Shown: positions 42,613 through 50,925 of the stretch, one piece after another
How positions within the stretch are numbered: the first letter of the stretch is position 1
Layout of the letters: each line of letters begins with the position of its first letter
Assembly: GCA_036172095.1 (NCBI GenBank)
Contig: JAVHSH010000012.1
Coordinates: 62,001-126,000, forward strand
Direction: 5' to 3'
Source of the DNA: JAKBEU01 sp036172095
GTDB lineage: Bacteria > Patescibacteriota > Microgenomatia > UBA1406 > GWC2-37-13
Length of the DNA stretch: 64,000 nucleotides
Notes under the pieces: model-generated
Told to the model about the DNA's origin: nothing
The model's database searches: none
What the model saw: the letters and a program-made list of their open reading frames with translations, nothing else
Program-made: the position numbers and the translations under genes

Positions 42613-44064
42613 ATGAAAACAGACCAAGAAGATAAGCCTCCAGACAAGGCAGTATCAAATAACACACAGAAAAAGAAAAAGAAAAATGGCCGCAATCGGG
42701 AACAACTACTTGTTTATATCTATAATGTTGTTGAAGATGAATGGTCCTATATCTCATCCATTACTGATAAGGAGGAACGCCATCAAGAAATCGAACGAGA
42801 TAATAACACCGCAGAATGCTATTTATTCGCCAATGCCGACAAAGATGAGTTGCTATATATATCACCAAAGACAATAACACCTTCATTCAAACTGTATTTC
42901 CAGAAACTGGTGGGTGCACAAAGATTGGAAGTCATGGTTCCCAAAAAGGACTCAGGTCTTATCTGTAAGGATTTATATAACGATACAGTCACCTTCAATA
43001 AACTTGTGACAAAAGCTAAACGATATAAAAAAATCGTGATTGTGAGTTATTCGACTTCTCCACAACTCTATGAGCTAAGGGACCGTCTGCAAAAACGTGG
43101 GTTAACGGTGCAACTTCCAGAAGCTCCCGAGGTCGATTGTTCATGGACCGTCAATTTTTATGGCAGCAAATCCGGCATTCGCCAACTTGCCCAACAAAGC
43201 ACGGCTCTTGAACCAGACTTCATCATGCCGGAAGGCATCATTTGTGTTGGAAAGCTGGATGCGGCGCGTATCGCCGCAAATAAATATATAAAGGATAGAG
43301 GTGTCGTCATCAAGACGAATAAAGGGTCTGGCGGAAACGGCGTACTTATTTTCCGTGACGGTCAGCTCCCCAAGGAATACAAGGCATGCGAAAAATCCAT
43401 TTATTCCTACCTGAACCAAGATGAATATTGGGAACGCTACCCAATTATAATCGAGGATCTTATCCCTGTTAATTTTAATAATGGATCTAATAGTTTTCCT
43501 AACATCGAATTCAAAATCCAAAAAAATGGGAAGATTGATATGTTGTATTATTGCACGATGAAAGTGACCGAAGATGGAGGATTCTACGGACTGGATATGC
43601 ACGAAGATGTACTGAATGAACGCCTTGCCGCACGTATCATCGACACGGGATACTACATTGCCGAACGGTATAGCGCTGAAGGGTATCGAGGACATTTTGA
43701 CATCGACATGATTGCGACGAAATACAACCAGGTGTTCGTCAATGAGTCAAATACGAGAAACACCGGTGGAACGGATGTCTATAAAGTCGCGTTGGAACTC
43801 ATCGGTAAGGATTTCTTTTCGGACTCCTATGTCATCAGTCGAAGCAGATTCGAACTAAACAATATCAAGCGTGCATCTTTTCCGGTCGTTCATAAAATCC
43901 TTGAGCCACTTTTGTTCAACAAAAGGACAAGGGAAGGTGTCGTTATAAGCTCAGAAAATATCATTAAACAAAGAGAGCTTATCTATATTATCTTCGGGAA
44001 CAACAAAAGGCGGGCATATCAGATAGATGAAGATATGCGCCATTTATTTTCCAAACAAAGTTAG
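42613..44064 (+). CDS. ATP-grasp ligase, PGM1-like paralogue 3
   Basis: 483 residues, closest to paralogue 1. After a basic N-terminus (KKKKKNGRN) comes LLVYIYNVVEDEWSYISSITD, then the ATP loop VVIKTNKGSGGNGVLIF and the metal site HFDIDMIATKYNQVFVNES. Two stretches are identical in protein to paralogue 1: SGIRQLAQQSTALEPDFIMP (about 182) and the RLAARIIDTGYYIAERYSAE region (about 335); the DNA there is nearly identical too although the rest has drifted, which points to gene conversion. Followed at 11 nt by the Ddl-like gene, so the two are co-transcribed. Confidence 0.8.
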   Translation: MKTDQEDKPPDKAVSNNTQKKKKKNGRNREQLLVYIYNVVEDEWSYISSITDKEERHQEIERDNNTAECYLFANADKDELLYISPKTITPSFKLYFQKLVGAQRLEVMVPKKDSGLICKDLYNDTVTFNKLVTKAKRYKKIVIVSYSTSPQLYELRDRLQKRGLTVQLPEAPEVDCSWTVNFYGSKSGIRQLAQQSTALEPDFIMPEGIICVGKLDAARIAANKYIKDRGVVIKTNKGSGGNGVLIFRDGQLPKEYKACEKSIYSYLNQDEYWERYPIIIEDLIPVNFNNGSNSFPNIEFKIQKNGKIDMLYYCTMKVTEDGGFYGLDMHEDVLNERLAARIIDTGYYIAERYSAEGYRGHFDIDMIATKYNQVFVNESNTRNTGGTDVYKVALELIGKDFFSDSYVISRSRFELNNIKRASFPVVHKILEPLLFNKRTREGVVISSENIIKQRELIYIIFGNNKRRAYQIDEDMRHLFSKQS

Positions 44065-44075
44065 ATTTGCGCATA

Positions 44076-45101
44076 ATGAAAAAAATCACGGTAGCATTCT
44101 TATATAATGTCCGGCACTCATACCCTGATCCGAAGGTCCTCTATACACAACTCGAGGCTGATTTTGATGACCCAAAAACGATTAGGCTTATCGTCAAGCA
44201 TCTGAAGCAATGTGGGTACAATGTCATACCGATTGAGGCAGATGAAAACGCCTACCTCAAACTTAAAGCGAACAAGCGCACAATAGATATTGTCCTAAAT
44301 TATTCAGAAGGGATACATGGACTCGATCGGGAGGCACATCTTGCGGCAATGTTGGAGATGCTCCAAATCCCCTATACAGGTTCTTCCCCGCTCTCCCAAG
44401 CACTTATGCTTAACAAAGCAAAGACAAAAGAAATACTGATTGCAAACAATATCCCAACCGCCCCATTCCAGCTCGTCAATGACGAAGATGAACCGATAAA
44501 AAAATCCCTTCACTATCCACTCATTGTGAAACCTGTATCTGAAGGGTCGGGAGCGGGAATAACAAACAAAAGCGTTGTTCATACCGAAAAACAGCTTCGA
44601 GAACAGATACATTGGATACATAAGATATTCAGGAAAGAACCTGTCCTCATCGAGCCTTTTTTGGCAGGACCGGAATTCTCGGTCGCCATGGTCGGCAATC
44701 CACCACAAATCCTTCCGTTTATTTCTCCCAATCATTCCCTCCTTCCGAAGGGGATAAATCCAATTGATTCCCTTGAAGTGAAATGGATATTTGAAGAGGA
44801 AATCGACAATAGCAACTATCTCATGTGTCCGCCGCCCATGGAAAAAGCATTAAGAGGTAAAATCGAAAGAATATGCCGTGCAACATGGAAGGCCCTTCAA
44901 ATCAGAGACCTGTGTAGAATAGATATACGCTGTGATTTGAAGAATAGACCTTATGTTCTTGAAGTAAACTCACCACCAGGTCTTATGCCTCCGGAAATGT
45001 CAATGACTTCCTATTTCCCTCTCGCTGCACGGACAGCGGGACTTGATTACAATGAAATGCTTACATTAATAATCAACACGGCCTTGAAACGATATAGATA
45101 G
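44076..45101 (+). CDS. D-alanine--D-alanine ligase-like ATP-grasp protein
   Basis: 341 residues from the ATG at 44076 (a TTG three codons upstream also opens the frame). ATP-grasp enzyme of the Ddl superfamily: NYSEGIHGLDREAHLAAMLEM (substrate region, about 84), YTGSSPLSQALMLNKAKTKEIL, the ATP-binding YPLIVKPVSEGSGAGI (about 148), VLIEPFLAGPEFSVAMVG and RIDIRCDLKNRPYVLEVNS with PPGLMPPEM (metal and substrate). In true Ddl the last block is E-x-N-x-x-P-G-M, kept here as EVNSPPGLMP. It may join D-amino acids or make a different dipeptide, given its place directly after three PGM1-like ligases. Confidence 0.85.
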   Translation: MKKITVAFLYNVRHSYPDPKVLYTQLEADFDDPKTIRLIVKHLKQCGYNVIPIEADENAYLKLKANKRTIDIVLNYSEGIHGLDREAHLAAMLEMLQIPYTGSSPLSQALMLNKAKTKEILIANNIPTAPFQLVNDEDEPIKKSLHYPLIVKPVSEGSGAGITNKSVVHTEKQLREQIHWIHKIFRKEPVLIEPFLAGPEFSVAMVGNPPQILPFISPNHSLLPKGINPIDSLEVKWIFEEEIDNSNYLMCPPPMEKALRGKIERICRATWKALQIRDLCRIDIRCDLKNRPYVLEVNSPPGLMPPEMSMTSYFPLAARTAGLDYNEMLTLIINTALKRYR

Positions 45102-45184
45102 GCCAATTTTGTCGAAATGACAACTCGACTATTGTTTGTTATAATTTCCTTTATCCTGAGCAACGTCGAAGGATTTGTACGTTT

Positions 45185-45256
45185 GGGCGCGTAGTTTAAT
45201 GGTAAAACAGTTCTCTGATAAAGAACAGAGCGAAAGTTCGATTCTTTCCACGCCCA
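45185..45256 (+). tRNA. tRNA-Ile(GAU)
   Basis: Cloverleaf with acceptor GGGCGCG/CACGCCC (one C-A mismatch at the sixth pair), anticodon stem GTTCT/AGAAC around CTGATAA (anticodon GAT, reads AUC), T-stem GAAAG/CTTTC with TTCGATT. Discriminator A; CCA is not encoded. Confidence 0.9.
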
Positions 45257-45268
45257 CTTTGCCCGCCA

Positions 45269-45287
45269 TAGCTTTAGCGAAGGAGGG
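45269..45287. repeat. Short dispersed repeat, copy 2
   Basis: Nineteen bases identical to the reverse complement of 10177-10195, lying between tRNA-Ile and tRNA-Val. Copies at two unrelated sites suggest a dispersed family. Confidence 0.75.
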
Positions 45288-45300
45288 CCCAACGTTTTCC

Positions 45301-45375
45301 GGACTCGTAGCTCAACGGTAGAGCGCTTCGTTTACATCGAAGATGTTGGGGGTTCAAATCCCTCAGCGACCACCA
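45301..45375 (+). tRNA. tRNA-Val(UAC), with mismatched acceptor stem
   Basis: Clear D-stem GCTC/GAGC, anticodon stem CTTCG/CGAAG around TTTACAT (anticodon TAC, reads GUA) and T-stem GGGGG/CCCTC with TTCAAAT. Encoded CCA (45373-45375) follows discriminator A. However the acceptor strands GGACTCG and AGCGACC pair at only four of seven positions, so the gene may be decayed, edited or mis-assembled at its 5' end. Confidence 0.7.
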
Positions 45376-45437
45376 AGTCAAACTTGGCTTCGCATCAGCA
45401 CATTTTCTTCTTGCTTCTTTTGCCGTTTTCTTACATA

Positions 45438-47750
45438 ATGAATATAGTCATGAAAAAGGACGCACTTCCCTATATACGACAGGCATTGAAAGACTATGTT
45501 GAGATAGTCGGCAATCTTATCGTGTTTTTTCCGTATTTCTTTTCGTTTGTCCCTCTCCTGAAAACGCTCTTCTATCCGTGGAAGCACATTGTCACGAAAA
45601 AGGAAATTCGCGGGTTTTCTTTCTCCGAATATCTGAACAGATTATTCCTGAATATCATGTCCTCTTGTATCGGTGCATCGATGCGTCTGTCTCTTATTTC
45701 GTTTTTCATCCTTTTCGAAACAGCCTATATTCTCACCCTTCCTATTACGACCCTCATCTACATACTGTTACTCCTTCCCTTCAAGACTGTTTTTTTCCTC
45801 ATTCAGCCAACAGAAGAAGAGATGAAAGAAAAAAGTAAATCTGCGTTTATGGCTTCCCACTGCCTTGAAAAGAAAAATACCCTTATCGTCTCATCCTGGT
45901 TTGAAGAGTTATGGAATAAGGAAAAGGCAGCCAAGAAATGGTGGGATAAAAAAACACTATTCGCTTATCCGCCCCTTGCACGCGACTGGGCTGTTGGGTA
46001 TACACCTACGCTTGATTTATATGTTGAAGATCTCACGAGTTCGACGTATCAATCAACGCAACGCCACATCGTTGGACGCAAGAATGAGCTGGGTGAAATG
46101 CAGGAAGTGTTGAGTAAATCGGAAGAGGCAAACATTGTATTGGTTGGCGAAGAAGGAGTGGGTAAACGGACTGTTGTAGACGCACTTGCCCGACTTATTT
46201 ATGAAGGACAAACTGGAAAACAGCTTGCCTACAAGAGAATCCTTAAGCTCAACATGGAAAAAATACTTACGACCTTCACGGACTTAAAACAACGCGAACA
46301 GTTTTTCGAGGAATTGATGGATGAAGCGACGCAGGCAGAACGGGTCATCCTTCTTATTGAGAACATTGATAAATATTGTGCAAGTGGGGATGGGCGGATT
46401 GACCTGACGGGTTCATTCGAAAAATATGCCCGTCAAAGTACCATCCAATTCGTGGGCATAACCACTCCTTTCTTCTATCAGAGATTCATATTCGCAAATG
46501 AGAAAATGAACCGCCTATTCACCCGGATTGATGTAAAAGAAATCACGAAAGATGAGGCGTTATCGACAATTCTCCATATCATACCCCAATTTGAACTGAG
46601 ATATAGCCTTACGATACCCTATGAAACGGGAAAAGCAGTCATCGAAAAAAGCGAGTTTTATATCACGTCAATACCCTTCCCGGAAAAAGCGATAGAACTC
46701 CTTGACCAAACCGCTGTACATTCCAATGCACAAGCACAAAAAAATGCCGCGAAGCAAAAAGTAGCGATACCTCCCGAACAGGTCGATATCGTCCTGACAG
46801 AAAAGACTCATATCCCGACGCGTATGACCGATGATATGCGATCAAAGCTCCTTTCCCTTGAACATCTCATAGAAGAGCGGGTTGTGTTTCAATCAGATGC
46901 CATCTCTCAGCTTTCAGCCGCAATCCGCCGTTCATTTATTCTTTTGGGGAAACGAAAAAAACCACTCGCGACTTTCCTGTTTTTAGGTCCAACAGGTGTT
47001 GGGAAGACAGAAACTGCAAAAGCACTTTCAGCAATATTCTTCGGGAGCGAATCATATCTGACTCGTTTTGATATGTCGCTCTATCAGTCAAAAGATGACA
47101 TCAAAGCGCTTGTCGGTTCATTAGAGTCGGGACAGCCTGGACTTCTTTCGAAGGCTATCAGAGAGCTTCCGTATGCTGTCCTCTTGTTGGATGAACTTGA
47201 GAAAGCACACCCAGACTTGATAAATATGTTTTTGACCGTCATCGATGAAGGATATTTTACCGATGGATTCGGAAAGCGTGTCGACTGTAAAAATCTTATC
47301 ATTATTGCAACCTCAAATGCAGGAGCTGATTTTATCTACAAACAACAAGGGGTGCTGGATAAACTGTCAGATGCAATTAAGGATACCGTTGTTGATGAAT
47401 CTCAATCTGCTACCGCAAATCTCATCGACCATCTTATTCAGAGTCATATTTTTTCCCCAGAATTCCTTAATAGATTTGACGGAGTCATTTCATATAACGC
47501 GATTTCAAATGACGCCATCATGAGTATTGCGAAAAAAATGTCCCAATCCGTTCAGGATACCATCTATAACCTCTATCAAATCAAGCTCTCAATCAAGGAT
47601 GAGACTCTGCTTGCTGCGATACAAAAACATTATAATCCACGGTTTGGAGCCCGCAATCTTGAGCATGTCGTCACGACCGAAATAGAGGACAAAATAGCCA
47701 CGCTTCTTCTTGAGAAAAAAGTTGGGGAGGGTCAAACTATCATTATCTAA
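45438..47750 (+). CDS. Membrane-anchored double AAA+ ATPase (ClpB/ClpC-like)
   Basis: About 770 residues from MNIVMKKDALPY (the frame opens at 45384, which I judge too early). Two hydrophobic N-terminal segments (about 22-40 and 75-135) anchor it. First AAA+: Walker A VGEEGVGKRTVV (about 234) and a degenerate Walker B LLIENIDK. Second: FLFLGPTGVGKTETAKAL (about 516), LLLDELEKAHPDLINMFL and IIATSNAG, the sensor. The C-terminal FGARNLEHVV is the ClpA/B-type D2-small domain. The M-domain and ClpP loop are not evident. Probably a quality-control unfoldase at the membrane. Confidence 0.86.
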   Translation: MNIVMKKDALPYIRQALKDYVEIVGNLIVFFPYFFSFVPLLKTLFYPWKHIVTKKEIRGFSFSEYLNRLFLNIMSSCIGASMRLSLISFFILFETAYILTLPITTLIYILLLLPFKTVFFLIQPTEEEMKEKSKSAFMASHCLEKKNTLIVSSWFEELWNKEKAAKKWWDKKTLFAYPPLARDWAVGYTPTLDLYVEDLTSSTYQSTQRHIVGRKNELGEMQEVLSKSEEANIVLVGEEGVGKRTVVDALARLIYEGQTGKQLAYKRILKLNMEKILTTFTDLKQREQFFEELMDEATQAERVILLIENIDKYCASGDGRIDLTGSFEKYARQSTIQFVGITTPFFYQRFIFANEKMNRLFTRIDVKEITKDEALSTILHIIPQFELRYSLTIPYETGKAVIEKSEFYITSIPFPEKAIELLDQTAVHSNAQAQKNAAKQKVAIPPEQVDIVLTEKTHIPTRMTDDMRSKLLSLEHLIEERVVFQSDAISQLSAAIRRSFILLGKRKKPLATFLFLGPTGVGKTETAKALSAIFFGSESYLTRFDMSLYQSKDDIKALVGSLESGQPGLLSKAIRELPYAVLLLDELEKAHPDLINMFLTVIDEGYFTDGFGKRVDCKNLIIIATSNAGADFIYKQQGVLDKLSDAIKDTVVDESQSATANLIDHLIQSHIFSPEFLNRFDGVISYNAISNDAIMSIAKKMSQSVQDTIYNLYQIKLSIKDETLLAAIQKHYNPRFGARNLEHVVTTEIEDKIATLLLEKKVGEGQTIII

Positions 47751-47808
47751 TCTTAGAGGCAAAATGAATAGCGTTTTTCAAAAAATGTGCGTATAATATC
47801 TTAGAATA

Positions 47809-48924
47809 ATGAAAATCTATTTCACCGCTTCAACCTCAGGAAATGGAGATTTGACTCCACTTTACGCACAAATCATACGACTTATCAAAAAAAATGCTAT
47901 TTCACTCACCTCTGGCGAACAGATTATTTCTCCTCGCCTGTTAGATCAGGATAAAAAAATCACATCCCAAGCTATTTATGAACGGCAACAAAAACGAATT
48001 GCCGAAAGTGATCTGGTTATTGCCGAGACTTCCAAACCATCGCATGGCGTGGGAGGAGAAATCGTCTATGCACTTTCTCTCGGAAAACCTGTCCTTGCTC
48101 TCGTCCACACAAAATTTGAAGACCATATCTCCCCTATGGTTGCCGGCAATCCTTCAGAAAATCTCTTCATTGAGTATTATGAAGAAGATTCTGTCGGGAA
48201 TAAATTGAACGACTTCATTAAACATGTCGAAAAGATAAAGAAAAGGAAAGGAAAACTTATTGTCATCGATGGAGGTGATGGGTCTGGTAAAACGACTCAA
48301 GCGCAGTTACTTGTTACATATCTAAAAGAGAGAAAAATTTCAGTGAAATATGTTGACTTTCCTCAGTACTATAAATCGTTTCATGGTAAGACAGTCGCAA
48401 AATTCTTAAGGGGAGAATTTGGCAGTATGGACGAGATTTCTCCATATCTTGCTTCCCTCGCCTACGCACTTGATCGCGCATCCATCAAGCGCGAAATGGA
48501 TGAATTTCTTGCTCAGGGAGGCATTATCGTCGCAAATAGATATGCGACATCCAGCATGGCGCACCAAGCAGCAAAATGCAAAACAGAAAAAGAACAGAAT
48601 GATTTCCTCAAATGGGTTTATGAATTGGAGTACAAGGTGCACAAAATCCCAAAAGAAAATCTCGTCGTGTACCTTCATATGCCATGGAAAAAGTCAATCG
48701 AATTGACGCAAACACGAGCAGACAAGGCCTATTTGAAAGGGATGAAACAGGATATCGCTGAGAAAGATCTGAATCATCGGAGGGCTTCGGAAGAGATGTA
48801 TCTCATGCTCGCAAAAAAATACCGACATTGGAAAACAATTGAATGTATCGAATCCGACAAATTGCTTTCAAGGGAAGAGATATTCAAGAAAGTGCTCGCG
48901 CTCGTCAGTCCGATGCTTTCCTGA
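47809..48924 (+). CDS. tmk: Nucleoside 2-deoxyribosyltransferase-like domain fused to thymidylate kinase
   Basis: 371 residues. Residues 1-140 resemble the nucleoside deoxyribosyltransferase fold: MKIYFTASTSGNGDL, then SDLVIAETSKPSHGVGGEIVYAL (relatives: D-x-V-A-x-x-x-x-x-x-x-D-x-G-x-A-x-E-x-G-x-A), with the usual catalytic Glu region. From 148 to the end is a dTMP kinase: IVIDGGDGSGKTTQAQLL (Walker A, 152-169), VDFPQYY, LASLAYALDRASIK and GGIIVANRYATSSMAHQAAK (DR-x-x-x-S region, NRYATSS here). The fusion would couple deoxyribonucleoside handling and dTMP phosphorylation. A 20-bp tail overlap with the next gene is convergent. Confidence 0.85.
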   Translation: MKIYFTASTSGNGDLTPLYAQIIRLIKKNAISLTSGEQIISPRLLDQDKKITSQAIYERQQKRIAESDLVIAETSKPSHGVGGEIVYALSLGKPVLALVHTKFEDHISPMVAGNPSENLFIEYYEEDSVGNKLNDFIKHVEKIKKRKGKLIVIDGGDGSGKTTQAQLLVTYLKERKISVKYVDFPQYYKSFHGKTVAKFLRGEFGSMDEISPYLASLAYALDRASIKREMDEFLAQGGIIVANRYATSSMAHQAAKCKTEKEQNDFLKWVYELEYKVHKIPKENLVVYLHMPWKKSIELTQTRADKAYLKGMKQDIAEKDLNHRRASEEMYLMLAKKYRHWKTIECIESDKLLSREEIFKKVLALVSPMLS

Positions 48925-50092
48925 ACGTTGCCCCATATCCATATTCTTTCGTCCATTTCCTGCTTACCCTCAGTATTGTCTTTTTGGATTGATTGAAGAA
49001 CATGCTATAGAGATTATCAAGTGCGTAGGGAAGATATCCTCCGCGGGCAAAATAAACATCGTTCGGAATATCTTTATCAATTGGTCCATCCATCCGCTCT
49101 AATGTATTGCGCATGGGGTGATTCCCATGTGAATCTTTCCGAATATCATTTATGGCACAATAATCAAGGTTCTTTACCTCTGCCCGAATTCGTTCGATAG
49201 TCGATTGACTTATGCCTTTTTCTGCGTCTCCCATATCCCCAACGACATAGATATTCCCATCTGGAGCTGCTAAGCTTCTCACCAACTGCTGCTTGTCCTC
49301 CGGCAACATTTGAGTCACCTCATCCGGCATCGTTATGTAGTTTGCATGCTGACGGGGTCCATTGGGAGAAATCTGTTTACCTTCGCTGAGACCATAGGCC
49401 ATGTAGCCAGAAGTAATATGAAGAGGAATTTTGTGCTTTCGTGCATATGCTCGAAGCAATAAAACCCCTTGTGCCGTTGTAGGGCCATCAATAAAAACTT
49501 CCACACCCTTTTTCAATATATCCTCATTTCCTTGACGCATCTGTAATTCTAAGTAGCTCAATATGGAATCACCTGAAGCTAAGCAGTCATCGTGAATTCT
49601 GAGTCCGTATTTTGGAGATGTCCCACCTTGGACTGCAGGCGAAATACCATCTATTATCGCTTGTTGATATTGTGCTCGAACGGAGTCGTCTGAAAACCCC
49701 TGGCTTGCAAGCCTCATGAGATTTAGTGCGTATTCGCTGGTTGATCCATGTAGGACCGTCAGACCGAAATTCCCGGAAGAATCTCTATGTTCGAATGATG
49801 GACCAGTATCTTTATCTCCATTAATGAGCGATTTAATATATCCACTATCTTCACCGAGCTGTTTAAGGAAAACATCTGGTTTGATGACACTCCCTGGGAA
49901 CGAAGAACTGAGTTCATGGGGAAACGTCACAAAAGACTCCCAATCAACGACATTACTGTCCTCATCGGTAAGTGTAACTTCCGTATGGACATTCTTAAAT
50001 CGAATCGCTCCCTCCAGATTTCTTGGGCTTTGGAGAAGTTTGATTATTCGCTCCCCACGGTACTCCCGTGACGTCGGTTTTTCTTTCATCAT
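48905..50092 (-). CDS. Phosphoribosyltransferase-like protein of unknown substrate
   Basis: 395 residues. LRIHDDCLASGDSILSYL (about 165-182) matches the PRPP-binding D-D-x-x-x-x-G-D/T-S motif of type I phosphoribosyltransferases; EVFIDGPTTAQGVLLLRAYARKH follows as an extra alpha/beta segment. The C-terminal 100 residues (IRKDSHGNHPMRNTLERMDGP, ARGGYLPYALDNL) belong to no family I recognise. It is last in the pyrimidine operon, 5 nt after pyrF. No obvious signal peptide. Whether it acts on orotate, another base or a regulatory ligand is unknown. Confidence 0.6.
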   Translation of the reverse strand: MMKEKPTSREYRGERIIKLLQSPRNLEGAIRFKNVHTEVTLTDEDSNVVDWESFVTFPHELSSSFPGSVIKPDVFLKQLGEDSGYIKSLINGDKDTGPSFEHRDSSGNFGLTVLHGSTSEYALNLMRLASQGFSDDSVRAQYQQAIIDGISPAVQGGTSPKYGLRIHDDCLASGDSILSYLELQMRQGNEDILKKGVEVFIDGPTTAQGVLLLRAYARKHKIPLHITSGYMAYGLSEGKQISPNGPRQHANYITMPDEVTQMLPEDKQQLVRSLAAPDGNIYVVGDMGDAEKGISQSTIERIRAEVKNLDYCAINDIRKDSHGNHPMRNTLERMDGPIDKDIPNDVYFARGGYLPYALDNLYSMFFNQSKKTILRVSRKWTKEYGYGATFRKASD

Positions 50093-50097
50093 AGTCT

Positions 50098-50925
50098 TTA
50101 TTTAACGAATCTGAATTTATTAATAGTGGTTCTCAGATTGGTAGCCTCTTCTTTTGCACGTTTTGCGAAATCAGTTCCGGCTGAAGCAAAAATAATGCTG
50201 CGGGCCGAGTTGATTATCATGCCTCGGGTATCTTTATCCATCCCTGCCGAGACTGTTTTTTGGATATCTCCCCCTTGTGCTCCAATGCCGGGAACCAGAA
50301 ATGGCATCGTCCCAACGATTGATCGTATTTTTTTCATTTCTTCTGGATAGGTTGCTCCGACAACAAGCATACAATTATCATTTCTGTTCCATTCTTTTGA
50401 AACGTGCATTGCGACCTGTTCATACATCATTTGTTTCCCCACCACAAGATTTTGGAACTCCCCACTACCTGGATTTGATGTTTTGCACAAGATGATACTT
50501 GCCTTATCCTTCCTGTCCAAAAAAGGTTGAAGCGCTTCTTTTCCCAAATAAGGATGTAGCGTGACCGCATCGAATCCTAAATAATCGAAAATGTGTGCCA
50601 CGTATCCTTTGTTCGTATTGCCGATATCTGCCCGTTTTGCATCGCAAATCGTGATGATTTCCGGATATTTTGTCCGCAAATAGTCCATTGTCATCTTGAG
50701 CTCCTTCATACCCTTCTCGCCACGCTCTTCATAGAACGCAATGTTGGGCTTATAGGCACAGACAAGTGTATGTGTGGCATCAATAATGGCTTTATTGAAT
50801 ATATATTGAGGATATTGCTCAGCATGCAAATAAACAGGAATCTTCTTAAGTTCACTATCAAGACCAATACAGAGAAGTGAGCTCACCTCATCGATTCTGT
50901 TGTTTAATTTCTGTATTATATTCAT
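50098..50925 (-). CDS. pyrF: Orotidine-5'-phosphate decarboxylase
   Basis: 275 residues, the longer (type 2) form. Decarboxylates OMP to UMP, the last step of de novo pyrimidine synthesis. Catalytic core ITICDAKRADIGNTNKGY (Asp-Lys-x-Asp tetrad region, about 93-110). Other segments: SLLCIGLDSEL at the N-terminus, HPYLGKEALQPFLDRKD, LCKTSNPGSGEF, MLVVGATYPEEMKKIR and FLVPGIGAQGGD (phosphate loop, about 210). It overlaps pyrE by 4 nt (ATGA) and precedes the PRT-like gene by 5 nt. Confidence 0.96.
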   Translation of the reverse strand: MNIIQKLNNRIDEVSSLLCIGLDSELKKIPVYLHAEQYPQYIFNKAIIDATHTLVCAYKPNIAFYEERGEKGMKELKMTMDYLRTKYPEIITICDAKRADIGNTNKGYVAHIFDYLGFDAVTLHPYLGKEALQPFLDRKDKASIILCKTSNPGSGEFQNLVVGKQMMYEQVAMHVSKEWNRNDNCMLVVGATYPEEMKKIRSIVGTMPFLVPGIGAQGGDIQKTVSAGMDKDTRGMIINSARSIIFASAGTDFAKRAKEEATNLRTTINKFRFVK

